NCBI RefSeq assembly: GCF_043290135.1
Contig: NC_134710.1
Location: forward strand, 201,184,692-201,248,691
Direction of reading: 5' to 3'
DNA length: 64,000 nucleotides
From: Rhipicephalus microplus
Taxonomy: Eukaryota > Arthropoda > Arachnida > Ixodida > Ixodidae
Shown here in pieces: positions 29,221 to 41,798 of this stretch. Below the pieces are notes generated by a model. It did no database searches and was not told the DNA's origin. It saw only the letters and a program-made list of their open reading frames with translations. Numbering within the stretch: the first letter of the stretch is position 1; every line of letters begins with the position of its first letter. Both the position numbers and the translations under genes were made by a program.

Positions 29221-29884
29221 AAATGCTTTTACAAGCAACCTGTTCTGGGAATACAGCTGCCCTGAATCATTCTGCTCATTTCTGTGCAAATTATTAGTTT
29301 TTTTTTGGTCTCAATGAGAGCCGCCATTTGATGAAGCTTGCGTTCAGCTCTGTATTCTAAAGCATACGCAGGTGTGGGAAACGCTGGCGCAGCCTTGGGC
29401 CAACACATGATGCATCCTTTAACACAAGTGGCTATGGTGGCTAGCTTGGCAGCGACTTCTTTGCAGGTGGTGGCCCTATTCTATATACACGCTGAAGGAC
29501 AGCTTGTCGGCTGACAGAAGGTATAGAGGCAGAATTTTCGACATCATTGTTGCATGCAGCATCGTTGTAAATGCTTGCTTCATGCACCAATGATGTAATG
29601 CTTTGGTGCCAGTAACAATTATCGCTTAAAAGTGTTCTATGAATAGGGACCCAGGGCTTGTACCAACATGAACACCGTATACTATAAAATTGTTTGTAAG
29701 AGAAGATTTAGGCAAACCACAAGGGAAGCTTGCTTGCTGATGGCAAATATCACTTTAGAAATGAAAGGTTTTGTAAATTTGGTGACTCATCGCAAGCTTC
29801 AATTACCCAGGAAATGAAGTATACGAAATTGAAGTAGGCCCCTACTTCAAGCTTACTAGGTATAAATCCCTATGCTGAGATATG

Positions 29885-29888
<4 letters not shown>
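29221..29888. other. anonymous DNA
   Basis: No supported gene or repeat. Confidence 0.5.

Positions 29889-29975
<87 letters not shown>
29889..29975. repeat. (AT)n microsatellite
   Basis: An uninterrupted AT run of about 87 bp. Confidence 0.98.
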
Positions 29976-29979
<4 letters not shown>

Positions 29980-30561
29980 GCGGTTAGTAAGTGTGTCAAA
30001 TTTACAAAACGTTACTTCAAGGCGCTCGACGTTCCTTTGCAACAACAATAATTTCATAATATGTTAATTTCTTTATAACATAGTAATTAATCATAATTAA
30101 TTTCAAATTTATTATTTATTCTGAAATAAGAAATTTCTAAAGATGGGGTCGGTGCTGGAGCCATCACCCGCCCCCTGTTCACGAATTTCTCATCGCAAGC
30201 TTCCATCTTCCGCTCCGCTTGTCTTTCTTTCGGATATTTATTCTCAGGTTATTTATGCTCGGTTTTTCCATAAACACACTGTAATCTCATGCTATAGAAA
30301 TCTAGTCAAATTACATTTTTAGTTATGTATATTATTTCGAGCAAAGAAACATTATACTTTGACGTGACTCACGGAAAGTGGCACGAGAAACAACTGTATA
30401 TTAAGTCGAACATGGTAGCGTCATCAGCATTGCGATCATTCGCAAAAGTATACTGCCACACCAAGTTGCATGAAGACATTCATTACACAGGAGGTTCAAT
30501 TCATGTAATCCTTAATTGTGTGAACTATATAGTGGCTTCTTTAGCCACTAGGTGACAAAAC
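29976..30561. other. anonymous AT-rich DNA
   Basis: No supported gene or repeat. Confidence 0.5.
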
Positions 30562-30573
30562 TACCAAAATCAT

Positions 30574-30694
30574 CGATTTGGGTGCACGTTAAAGAACCCC
30601 AGGTGGTCAAAATTTCCGGAGCCCTCCACTACGGCGTCTCTCATAATCAAATAGTGGTTTTGGGACGTTAAACCCCACACATCAATCAATCAAT
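30574..30694 (+). mobile_element. 5'-truncated Ruka SINE
   Basis: Starts in the core at GATTTGGGTGCACGTTAAAG and runs to the (TCAA)n tail, with the Pol III head missing. Target-site duplications are TACCAAAATCAT at 30562-30573 and TACCAAAAACAT at 30695-30706, one mismatch in 12. The truncation is therefore original to the insertion. Confidence 0.93.
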
Positions 30695-30706
30695 TACCAA
30701 AAACAT

Positions 30707-32279
30707 GCTGTGTACATTATGTGGAAATGGATTTATATAGCTTATATGCATTATTGAGGTTAACCGACAGTGCCGTCCGGGAGAGCAAAAATGTATTCGA
30801 AAGTCACGCAGCGCTCGACCAACCCCTCACAAGTAGCCTGCGTTCACACGAATGCTGTGCAGAGCCAAATTTAAGTGAAAGAAAAGACCACGGCTCGGCT
30901 GCCTCCTCGCTCTATTCCTGACCCCTGGCAGCGTAACTTCTGAAATACACGGTGCGGTGTACAAGACCTGCGCTCTCACTAGTGACCATGGATGTTATAG
31001 TATAGTGCAACAGAGGCTTTGGGAAATGGGAGTTTTAAAAGGTACAATTAAATGTGCGCCACGCGCAAGCATGCTTTGCAGCATTCATCACGGTTAAAGC
31101 GTTCACAGCACAGAAAGGAGCGCTTGTTTACATCAGAATTCTTGGAGACAAAGCGAATATGCATGGGTGCTTAGCGCACCACGGGTTGTTTAATGCACGA
31201 GAAAATGATTACAACGGGTGCACCAGGAAAATGTTTATTACATTTGTCCCTGCTGGCCAGCTGTAGTTATGTGTAATATGGTTCGGTCGAAGGGTGCGTA
31301 CCAAGACATCAATGGTCTATAGTGTGCGGTTGTCCCCTCCACGTCGTCCGGCTGATGCGAGTATTGGTGGCCAACAAATGGAAAAAGTGAACGACTGGTG
31401 GACAGAAACGTGCATCTCGCTCGGGATTAAAAAGAGCCTCGCGGTATGCCGACGAGCAGTATACGGTATACGGTGGTGCTGCCAGCGCTTGCACTTATAA
31501 GCTGTGCGTGTCTTACGAGGGGCAGACACTTATACCCGTCGCTTCCCACCGTTTTAGCAAGGATCCGCCCACTTAACACAAAAGTTCACAATGTGGGGTG
31601 GACGACTGCTTTGGGGCGCGACGGTTGACTCTACATTTATAATAATTGAATCATGAAGGTATATTGGCTCCGGCATGTAGTGTCATTCATTATGCAGCAG
31701 CCACTCTTTCCCGTTTTTGACGAGCAGGAAAAGCGCTCGATTTCTTGTGTTTAATATGAGGTTGTCACGAATCAGCGGTTCATGCTGCGTCATTTTCCAC
31801 TAGAGACCGTCTCCTGACCATCTAAACTGCAAGAGGTGTCCAAAGGCGTAACACGCACGTGTTGCTGTTACTCGTTTCAGTTCCATTAAAGTCAGCTTAA
31901 TTTCCACAGACACAGCACAGATAACATGCCACAACGTTCACCAGTGTGTGACGACTTGGTCTATACAACGTAGCGATTCGAATGTCACTGTATTCTTCCT
32001 CGCGTTTAGCTAGTGCTCTTGGTGGTGCTCTGCGTGAAAACTATATAGGGCATACACCAACCGTCGACGCCAGACCGGCTAATAATAATCACGAAGACGG
32101 CTTGCCGTAAGTTACCCATCCCACTGTCAAGATCTGGTCAGCAATAAACATTCGCACGTTCGCGCATATTATTTCACCGTTCTTGTAGATCAAGTCTGGT
32201 TTTTTGCATCGCCTTCAGCGTCGGTAATTTTTCCTCTGTATCCTCCATATTTCATCTGCACTATGGCGAACACAGACAC
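30707..32279. other. anonymous DNA
   Basis: ORFs of 60-70 codons only, none recognisable. Ordinary composition. Confidence 0.45.
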
Positions 32280-32600
32280 AGTTCTCGACTACTGCGACTT
32301 GGATTGTCTTTTACAAACACTTCCGCTGGCCGCATCGGACTGAGTGACAGTGCAGCTTCTGACCACTGCGGGAGCGAGAAAACCATTGAACACATCCTCT
32401 GTCGTCCTCGCTACAGCTCCCGCAGACAGCCCCTCGCGACAGCGTTAGCACGCCTCAACGACCAGCGGTCGTCAGAGCAATCAATCTTGGAGTGCCGGAA
32501 GCTATATGATCCTCACACCAGAAAGCGGCGAAGGCGCTACTGAAGTTTCTACGGGTAACCAGCCTCGTTCAATGGCTAAACACTCTCGTGAGTTTCAATA
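32280..32600 (+). mobile_element. C-terminal end of a non-LTR reverse transcriptase ORF
   Basis: A frame at 32304-32543 reads RIGLSDSAASDHCGSEKTIE, followed by HILC and RPRYSSRRQPLATALARL. This is the cysteine/histidine block (CxxC..H...C type, first cysteine lost) seen at the end of ORF2 in I/R1/Jockey-type elements of ticks. It continues out of frame into a short KFL-like end. All upstream coding is missing. Clade is uncertain. Confidence 0.7.
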
Positions 32601-32619
32601 TTTTGGCTTTTTTAAACAC

Positions 32620-32735
32620 CCATGTCCCTTTCTCTTTGTCTTCATTCTCTTTTTTTTTCGATGTGCAGAGGGACACCTGGTGTGGCCTTGTGCACATAAA
32701 AAAAAAAGAATGAGAACAAAGAGAGCGGGACATGG
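32620..32735. repeat. imperfect foldback, about 45-48 bp arms
   Basis: The left arm, 32620-32667 (CATGTCCCTTTCTCTTTG and onward), pairs with the right arm, 32691-32735, around a 23-base spacer. The arms end with TGTGCA and TGCACA. Segments GGTGTGGCCTTGTGCACAT and GGTGTGGCCCTGTGCACAT also form a direct repeat. It sits just past the LINE C-terminal remnant. Confidence 0.75.
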
Positions 32736-33039
32736 CTGGTGTGGCCCTGTGCACATTATTGCCACACAGAATTCTTAGGTTCGATTTCCGTAGGGACCCT
32801 GATATTTATTCTCTGTATTCGCCAGGTTAACGCTTTCGATGCCAGTTTTTTTTAACGGTTTCGCATTTAAATTACCGATGTATTTTCTCACCGCTTTTGT
32901 CAACCACCTTCGGCACATACCCGCGTAGCGCGGCCCAATTATCGGATAAGTGCCAGGCGTGTCTGGAGGAAAGGGTCTGAATACATATATGCAACAAGAT
33001 TTTCGAGTTATTCATGTCATGACCAGCAATACGTATTCG

Positions 33040-33076
33040 GATAGATAGATCGATAGATAGATAGATAAATAGATAA

Positions 33077-33107
<31 letters not shown>

Positions 33108-33108
33108 T

Positions 33109-33161
<53 letters not shown>

Positions 33162-33162
33162 C

Positions 33163-33245
<83 letters not shown>

Positions 33246-33247
33246 AA
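33040..33247. repeat. compound (GATA)n-(GACA)n-(GAAA)n array
   Basis: About 120 bp of GATA units, about 40 bp of GACA and about 47 bp of GAAA, all in phase. The three blocks differ by single-base changes of the unit, which suggests stepwise mutation and expansion. Confidence 0.98.
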
Positions 33248-34269
33248 CACTGGAAGGGCCACCATTCCTGCAAGAAATGCTTCACATTTAAAAAGTCGCA
33301 GTTTTAGGGCAAGGAAAGCGCAGTTAAAGTGACAGTAACGACTTAGAATGTTATACAAAGTAAGGCTAGCTGCTAAATCGATTAGATCCGATCTCGCGTA
33401 ACTCAACAAAACGCAGGTATAAAGGAATACGGTCGCTCCGGCGAGCGAAGCAGCTTTCGTTTTGTGGCTTCAACACGAAGAAAGGGGAGATAGTACAGTG
33501 CAGACAAGGGCATGATCCCTCTACTGGTCTTTCATCAGATAACACGCGCGACCGCGCCTATTTGGTTAAACAAATGGATTAAAGTTCGCAATTAATTCCC
33601 AAGTGTAGCCCAATTTGGGGTTCGACGCACGTTTGACATACCTAAGAGCGTATAGAACCAACAATCATGCCTGAGCATGAACTTGAGCAGTAGATCCACA
33701 AATTGAAGACAATTGCATTTAAAGTATTCTGCATGCAGTAAACTTCTGGCCGAGGCCAAACAGCTCAAAGCTCTTTATAAATAAAGCAGTTTTTTTTTCA
33801 AAATAAACCCTCAGTATAGTCAGCACCTGTTTCTGCTTTTTTCTGTTCTTTTGTGCTCCCGTGTGTTATTTTGCGCAAGCTTTCGCTTTCACATAAACCA
33901 TATGACCGGAGTGGAACGAGGCTATCGAATTGCACTTTATATGGAACATGACGACGATGGCACAAATGCGCCTCGAGCGTCCATGTAATCGTTATCGCCT
34001 TAAATTACTAGAAATGCCCAAATTAGTTTGTAATCGATTCAACTATGCCTGTGCAATCTTTCAGATCTGAACACATATTATCGTGCTTATACGAGGGCAT
34101 ACCTAAAATTAAGCTGACTGCATGGTGATGCGTTGGGTGGACCTACTGTAGCACGCAATTTTCCCGCTAGACGAGTGTCGTGCCACGCACTCCTCTCAAG
34201 TACGTTGCATCCGGTAGATTCTCCGCGAAAGCTTTGTTCCGGGGTACACTGATTTTTTTTTTCGCGAAA
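33248..34269. other. anonymous DNA
   Basis: No supported gene or repeat. Confidence 0.5.
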
Positions 34270-34515
34270 ACAGTTTCGCGCACCGGACATTTTTATTGCG
34301 ATAGCAATTATAGCAGCCCTCTCGGCTGGATTTTGCCGCCGGCGTCGACGTGGGCGTCGACGTGGGCGTCGCTGTCGCTCACCGCATAAGTATACGGGTC
34401 TAAATATATATGAAAACGCAAGAAAAAGAAATGCAGAAAAAGACTCGGGTGCGCGGAATCGAACTTCGCGGTCTTCCAAATGGTGAGTGCGAGGTGTTAA
34501 CCACTGAGCCACCGA
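34270..34515 (-). mobile_element. tRNA-derived SINE of another family, minus strand
   Basis: On the minus strand it has A box TGGCTCAGTGG (34501-34511) and B box AGTTCGATTCC (34455-34465). A body with two ACGTCGACGCCC-like repeats follows, ending at AATTGCTATCGCAATAAAAA. It is unrelated to the Ruka core. The head resembles a tRNA, but the arms do not pair well. Confidence 0.65.
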
Positions 34516-34688
34516 GGAGCAGGTCCTTCAACGTTCTAACGGCAAGCTATCTATATCTACCACTTGCCGCTGCAACAGTACCGCTGCTGCAAGGCATGTC
34601 AGGGGGGGGGGCGACTATCGTGTTTTAGCATTACCAGCAAGATGGCGCAATGAGCGTGCGTAGCAACATTGTCACGACGTGGCGTGTC

Positions 34689-34751
34689 GCGCGCTCTCAT
34701 CTCCCACGCGCACTTTGCGGGGCAAAGTGCGCGTGGGAGATGAGAGCGCGC
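34689..34751. repeat. perfect 30 bp inverted repeat with 3-base loop
   Basis: The left arm, 34689-34718, starts GCGCGCTCTCATCTCCCACG. The right arm, 34722-34751, is its exact reverse complement, with GGG between them. It is GC-rich and ends abruptly at both sides. Confidence 0.97.
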
Positions 34752-36484
<1,733 letters not shown>

Positions 36485-36674
36485 TAAGATGAAAATTAAA
36501 GTTCGAGCTGGAATCAAACCTCTGCGTGGTGGTCAGGTGTTCTACCAGATCCATGCCAGTGCTTGAAGTCGCTTTGGAAAAAGACCCTATAAGGTCGTCG
36601 TGTGGGGTGATGTTCGCAGATGGAATGTTGCATAGCAAAAGCGTACGATAGCACCAGGTGTCTCACTACATATA
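36485..36674 (-). repeat. composite tRNA-SINE repeat, copy E (minus)
   Basis: On the minus strand it reads ATTCATATATGTAGTGAGAC, then ACCTGGTGCTATCG, then CAAGCACTGGCATGG, then a tRNA-like AGAGGTTTGATTCC B box. The copy resumes after the Ruka insertion at 36947-36990 (GTTGGCAGGTGAAA), so the Ruka is nested in it. Confidence 0.6.
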
Positions 36675-36689
36675 TGAATTGTGTAATGA

Positions 36690-36931
36690 TTGATTGATTG
36701 ATTTGTGGGGTTTAACGTCCCAAAACAACCATTTGATTATGAGAGACGCCGTAGTGGAGGGTTCTGGAAATTTTGACCACCTGGGGTTCTTTAACGTGCA
36801 CCCAAATCTGAGTACACGGGCCTACAACATTTCCGCTCCATCGGAAACGCAGCCGCCTCAGCCGGGAATTGAACCCGCGACCTGCGGGTCAGCAGCCGAG
36901 TACCTTAGCCACTAGAACACCGTGGCGGGGC
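36690..36931 (-). mobile_element. Ruka-type SINE, full length, minus strand
   Basis: Complete element read on the minus strand. Target-site duplications are TGAATTGTGTAATGA at 36675-36689 and TGAATTGCGTAATGA at 36932-36946, one mismatch in 15. The duplicated target belongs to the older composite repeat. Confidence 0.95.
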
Positions 36932-36992
36932 TGAATTGCGTAATGAGTTGGCAGGTGAAATCTACTAGCCCATTACAATAGGACTAGGCCAC

Positions 36993-37624
36993 TACAACAG
37001 GAATAATCGTTATCATAATAATAAAAAAAGTGTGTAGGTACCCACGTGACCTTTCAAGCTCTGATGATGATGGTAGCCTAACCGAATGGTTTTCGCCTTC
37101 AAGTCTTCTTAGGCGAATGCGTAACAAACCTTGTGAGTTTTTTGTATGGTGTCCATTTGTTGTATGTTAATAAAGGTGAGATGAATATGCTGGTGGGGTG
37201 GGAGAGGCAAGAAGGTCTACAACAACAACAACAAAGCTCATTCTACTCGAATTAGCTTTCGATGCACCCACGCATGGAGCTTATCTAAAGACTGCCTCTC
37301 GTTCGCCCGCTGACAAGCAATGCGCGCGCCCGACAGTTGTTGCGCCGTCAAAGTTGCAGTGCCACAGCAAGGCAACTGTGTTTCCAGTGTGTACGCCCGC
37401 GGTGCCAGCACTACCTTTTATCGCGGAGCTATGGGCCATGGGCGCTTCATTGATTGACGCGATCCCTATAGTCGATACATTCGCGCGCAGTCAGTACACA
37501 TAGAAACGAGCCGTCGTCCTCTGTCTACACAATTTGGTTGGCATGTGCTCTCTATTGACTCGAGTGCTCGCACCGCGACCTTTCGGGGCTTCGCAGTGAA
37601 TGACGTCGGGACACGCCACCGCCG
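36993..37624. other. anonymous DNA upstream of a small ORF
   Basis: A frame of 101 codons (37198-37503) has no recognisable domain. GC content rises towards 37600. GCAGTCAGTACAC at about 37487-37499 is an initiator-like motif. Confidence 0.35.
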
Positions 37625-37660
37625 CATATATACGTGCGCTCGTCACGCACGGCGACGAAG
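37625..37660 (+). promoter_or_regulatory. possible TATA promoter of the small ORF
   Basis: CATATATACG at 37625-37634 stands in a GC-rich context, and a start about 30 bp downstream would give a 5' UTR of roughly 230 bases before the ATG at 37888. This is the position expected of a promoter, but no other element supports it. Confidence 0.2.
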
Positions 37661-37887
37661 AGCGCCAGCAAACGAGACAAGAAGGAAAAGTAAAAGCCGA
37701 AGCAATGTCAACCGTCCCTTTGCGTGACTCGCGGATTCTGCCGATGTGCACGAATGGCCTTAGCGGTTTCGATTGTGATTCTTTTGTGTGCGTATCGTCG
37801 TGCCAGTGTTCGTCGTCGTGCCGAGCTTTTGTGTGCACGACACGGCTTGCGCTTGTCTTTCCGCGCAGCCCCTTCTTCCGAGCCAAC

Positions 37888-37995
37888 ATGGTTCGGCCTC
37901 TCCTTTTCTTGGCCGTGTGTAGCTTTGCGTCTGTGGCGTTTCTCGCATTCATTGCGTTCTCGGCGAATGAGTCGCGAGAACTGAATGAGCTTTGA
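37888..37995 (+). CDS. candidate small secreted or membrane peptide, 35 residues
   Basis: The start is in a good Kozak context (CCAACATGG). The peptide begins MVRPLLFLAVCSFASVAFLA, continues FIAFSA and ends with a polar NESRELNEL tail before TGA. The hydrophobic run of about 20 residues looks like a signal peptide or single membrane anchor. The block around it is GC-rich and has a possible TATA box about 260 bp upstream. No splice donor is obvious inside the frame. It could be a micropeptide, a first exon whose donor I have missed, or a chance ORF, since several frames here are open. I do not recognise a family. Confidence 0.25.
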   Translation: MVRPLLFLAVCSFASVAFLAFIAFSANESRELNEL

Positions 37996-38092
37996 TTCGG
38001 AGGGTGTCGGATGTTCCTTTGATTGTTCATTTGAAAGCAGTGTCGGGAAATTTAGCAACACTCGTCCCACCTTTAAGTATTGCTTTGGTGTA

Positions 38093-38240
38093 ATTATTAA
38101 TTGGTGTTGTTCAACGTCCCAAAACCACGATATGATTAAGAGGGATGCCGTAGTGGAGAGAAATTTCGACTACCTGGGTTTATTTAACGTGCACCTAAAC
38201 GTACACGAGCCTCGAGTATTTTCGCCTCTATCGAAATGAA
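38093..38240 (-). mobile_element. diverged Ruka-related SINE, partial
   Basis: Keeps TTCAACGTCCCAAAACCACG, ATGCCGTAGTGGAG, TTTAACGTGCACCTAAA and TTCGCCTCTATCGAAATG in order on the minus strand. The tRNA-like head is missing. Confidence 0.85.
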
Positions 38241-40009
38241 GTGTGGTGCCACAGCAACGTACTGCGGAGAGATCTTTCTTGAAGTGACGGGAGAGCTAGA
38301 ACCTTCACGAAACACGGCAAGCTTGTTTGCCGTTCTATACCGCCTAATTGCTATCATTCGCCTTTTTGTTGTTGGTGGTTCGATGAGCGCTGCAGAATAG
38401 ACGGCCGTCCATGCCGTCTCTCTTTTGTGGCGATGTATACTGTAGCACGTTGCTGAAGAAACGAGAGAACAAAGTATAGAAAAGGCACTGTATTGAGGCG
38501 AATCTGCTAAGCTGGCTTTCTGCGCTTCCCTTGCAACTCGCGCAGTTCACCGGAGACCCTTAAGGAAAACACGGGGGGAGTGGCACCCATTCGAAGAACG
38601 GCGGCGGCATGCTGGAAGCCGTAGGAGTGCGTTTAATTAACGTTGGGTCCGCGAGAGAGAGGAGGAGTTCATCCGAAAGCAGCAGCAAGAGGCATCGATG
38701 GAAGAGTCGCCGGGGAGCAAAAGCAGCGAATCTCGCGGTGGGAAAGCAGCGCAGGTGACGGTTGTTTAGGGAATCAAGAGCGTGCCGCGCGACTCAACTG
38801 AGCGCGCTCTGGAGAAATTGGGGCTCTCGCATGCTTGAGCGAAGCCAAGGAAGTATACGCAGCGAGCGAAGAGCGCCGCTGCGGGGGCTTCGCAGCCGTG
38901 ACTTTCTCGCGGAGGACGCGCGCTCTTCCTTTAGCCTTCCTTTCCCCCCCGTCGCTTCGTTTGTTTACCGGACCATATTATGCGAGCCTTATTGTTTTCT
39001 TTCTTTTTCACTTTACCTCTGTCATCTCACTTTCTCTCGCTCCTGGTCGATTCAAAGTGGTCTTGCTTCCATTGTTTTCTAGCCGCAGTTTCATGCGAAC
39101 GCAGGAGCGCGCTTGTTTATTCCCTAAATTGCCCGCTGTCCTCGGCTGGCGAGGAAGAAATTATAAAGGGACTGAAAGTAGAATAAAGGAGGAATAAAGG
39201 CCCGGAGCGGAAAGACTGCTTGCGTCCTCTCCTCGGCAACGGACGTGCATGGAGTAAAAAGGCATCAGCTCGCTATAGCGCTTCTAAAAAATTGAAAAGA
39301 CGAAAACAATTGAACGTGAGATGCCACCTCGAAGCTTACGAGCGACCGCTTGGTGCGAGTGCGGTGCCTTACAATTACAATGGAATTGTTTGCGCAGAAA
39401 GAGAAACAAACAAGCAAACAAGAACCGAGCGTTCAGTCTTCGCGCCGTGTTTTCGCTTCTCGAAGCGACGGGCCGCGTATGGGTGAAATGGGGAAGAATT
39501 AATAAAACTGCCCGCCGGCGAAATGGTCGCGGCGCTCTTTTGAGCGCGCGCGGTGTTCAGACATGTGCCTGGTATACGGACGTCGGTATGCCGCGTATGG
39601 TAATGCGGCGGTGGAGGACGCGGAAGTGGCCGAGATCTGCTGCTGCTGCACATCTATATATATCAGCGGCTGAAGATGTAGTGGCATGCGCCACGCAAAT
39701 CAAGTATATGTCGGCGTCGTAAGTTGATTTGACTAATTTATGAGATTGAATGCCCGATGAAACGCGCATTTCATGAGAAACTGTGTGAACGGGAAAAAAA
39801 AAAAGCAAGAACTCCAAATTAATTTCCGCCACCCATGTTTCTCTTACGTACGACTGAATATTGATCTAAGCACGTGAGCTCTCCTTTTGCCTTTCGCCGG
39901 CGCAGTTGCAGATCAAGTGACTGCGTGCATTACTTTGTGCCCACCTACGAAACAGCATATCCACTAATCCAATTGCTCCTGCTGCTTTCTGCCTGCGTAT
40001 ATATGTGTG
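38241..40009. other. unassigned DNA with CpG-rich block at 38.6-39.7 kb
   Basis: From 38580 to 39690 the sequence is GC- and CpG-rich with C/T tracts. Opposing ORFs of 90-133 codons show no domain. No gene or repeat is recognised. Confidence 0.4.
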
Positions 40010-40210
40010 TATACATATAAACATCGAGCGCGTAATTCGGAGGTCGTAGGTTCGATTCCTGTTCACGGCAAGTCATTTTTTCACCCACTTTTCTTTCTTC
40101 TTATATTTACATTACATTGGTTCTAATAACTTCCCCTATACATTCCTTGGCAATATTGTCTGTTAGATCTCATGTTAGATCTCATTTAGTATTGTGGCAA
40201 AACACGGAAA
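40010..40210 (+). mobile_element. tRNA-derived SINE-like repeat
   Basis: Carries a B box GGTTCGATTCC at 40049-40059 and an upstream GCGCGTAATTCGGAGGTCG. The downstream body, TCACCCACTTTTCTTTCTTC and CCTATACATTCCTTGGC, I remember from tick repeats. A short duplication GTTAGATCTCAT lies at about 40162-40185. Confidence 0.55.
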
Positions 40211-40238
40211 AACGAGCCATTAGGTATACACTTCTTTC

Positions 40239-40345
<107 letters not shown>

Positions 40346-40352
40346 ACCTTAT

Positions 40353-40530
40353 GAGTTGGGTTTACGTTCCACGATATAATTCTGAGACTATGAGGCATAT
40401 AAGGCATGTAATGGTGAATAGCTGGGAACATTCTGGCCATCTTACGTCCTTTCAACGTACATTAACATCGCATAGAACTCGGGTCTGTAGCATTATGCTT
40501 CCATTGAAATGAGACTGCTGCGGCTGGTGC
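40353..40530 (-). mobile_element. old diverged SINE, minus strand
   Basis: Weak but ordered matches: GAGTTGGGTTTACGTTCCAC, ACTATGAGGCATATAAGGCA, and CTTCCATTGAAATGAGACTG near the head side. The B box is gone. Confidence 0.5.
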
Positions 40531-41240
40531 AAAACTGTTGATGCGCTGTCAAAACCTGCTCTTATTCCTTCACCTACAGATGGCCCATTGATTTTGTGAT
40601 TTCTTTTGTAGACATGAACGAGACATGCGCTGAAAGTTTACTTTGAACGTCGCTTTAATTTGTGAAAAGGCACAATCGAAGTTAGAAAAGGGGATATTTT
40701 GTCGTGTGTTTGAAACGCATGCTAAATATATGTACCGGCGGTCTTATATTGAAGGTTTGAGATCAGACCCTCTGAATACGTTTTGGCCTTCGTAGACCCA
40801 CGTTTGGAGCTGCAGCTATTGGTCCTGCGAGTGTGACAAGAAATCTTTGCACAAACGAAGGGCGTACGAAAGGGTCCTTCATATCAGACATGTAAGTATA
40901 TGGGCATACCCCGCACACGTTTAATCTAATCTGGTCACCTATTATTTCGCTTTACTGCGAGACTGACGAGTAGGTGATATTATATATAAGTATTCCCGCC
41001 GTCCATCATGGCTCACTCAGTAGCCGTGAACGTCACGCCTGCCATGATACGGTCCCTAACATTGTGCTGTCTGAAAACATTTGCTGCAGTTTTACTTTCT
41101 GTTCCTGAAATAAAGATAAGGTGTCAAAACGTGACGGTTAGCTGTGAAGCAAGCCGCCACATTCGTGCTGTGAGTGGCCGCCTGCATATGTATACACGGA
41201 CGCCGCGGCTGCTTCGTACAGCTTCGCAGGGGCTATTCTA
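40531..41240. other. anonymous DNA
   Basis: One frame of 77 codons at 41008-41241 is unrecognised. No repeat is seen. Confidence 0.45.
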
Positions 41241-41301
41241 ATGATGTGTGGGGTTAACATCCCAAAACCACCATATATGATTATGAGAGACGCCGTAGTA
41301 A
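41241..41301 (-). mobile_element. short 3' Ruka fragment
   Basis: GATGTGTGGGGTTAACATCC to GAGACGCCGTAGT, then it stops. On the minus strand this is only the 3' end, so it is 5'-truncated. No clear target-site duplication. Confidence 0.85.
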
Positions 41302-41599
41302 TTTCTGTCTTAATCTGTTATGAATTCAGTATCTCACAGTCTGATGCGTCTCCATATAGTCGGGGAACTTGTATGGTTCCGCGCGGCTTTTATATGTTTA
41401 AAAATTAGAGGTCCGCACATACATGCAGCGTACGAGTATATATATGATCTGTATATAGTCTAATGAGTATACCTCGGAGCCTCCTTGTATTTTTCGCCTT
41501 GTTGGTGGAGCTTATGCATACACGCTGCACGTTCAGGGAGTCTAGGATGTCCGCGAAGCACATCCTGTGACTGCTACTTTAAAATTAATGCTTATTCCT
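41302..41599. other. anonymous DNA
   Basis: No gene or repeat is recognised. Confidence 0.5.
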
Positions 41600-41798
41600 A
41601 TATGGGATTTTACGTTCCGAAAACCCAATATGACTATGAGGCACGCCGTAATGAAGGTCTCCGAATATTTTCAGCCTTCTGGTGCTCTCTATAACGGGCA
41701 CTGGCATCACACAGTAGACAGGTATAGCACTTCGCCTGCATCGAAATGCGATCGCTGCGGCCAGGATGCCCGAAAGTTTCGGGTGCCAATTCATGCTG
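41600..41798 (-). mobile_element. old diverged SINE, minus strand
   Basis: Ordered matches to an older tick SINE: ATATGGGATTTTACGTTCCG, ACTATGAGGCACGCCGTAAT, and GCCTGCATCGAAATGCGATC followed by CGGCCAGGATGCCCG in place of the B box. Confidence 0.75.

Noticed and set aside
34440..34515. Possible tRNA gene on the minus strand
   Set aside because: Boxes A and B are clear but the cloverleaf is poor, and an extended repeat body follows; treated as a SINE.
38835..39197. 120-codon ORF in the CpG-rich block
   Set aside because: Several frames are open at once, composition is biased and no motif or splice signal supports it.
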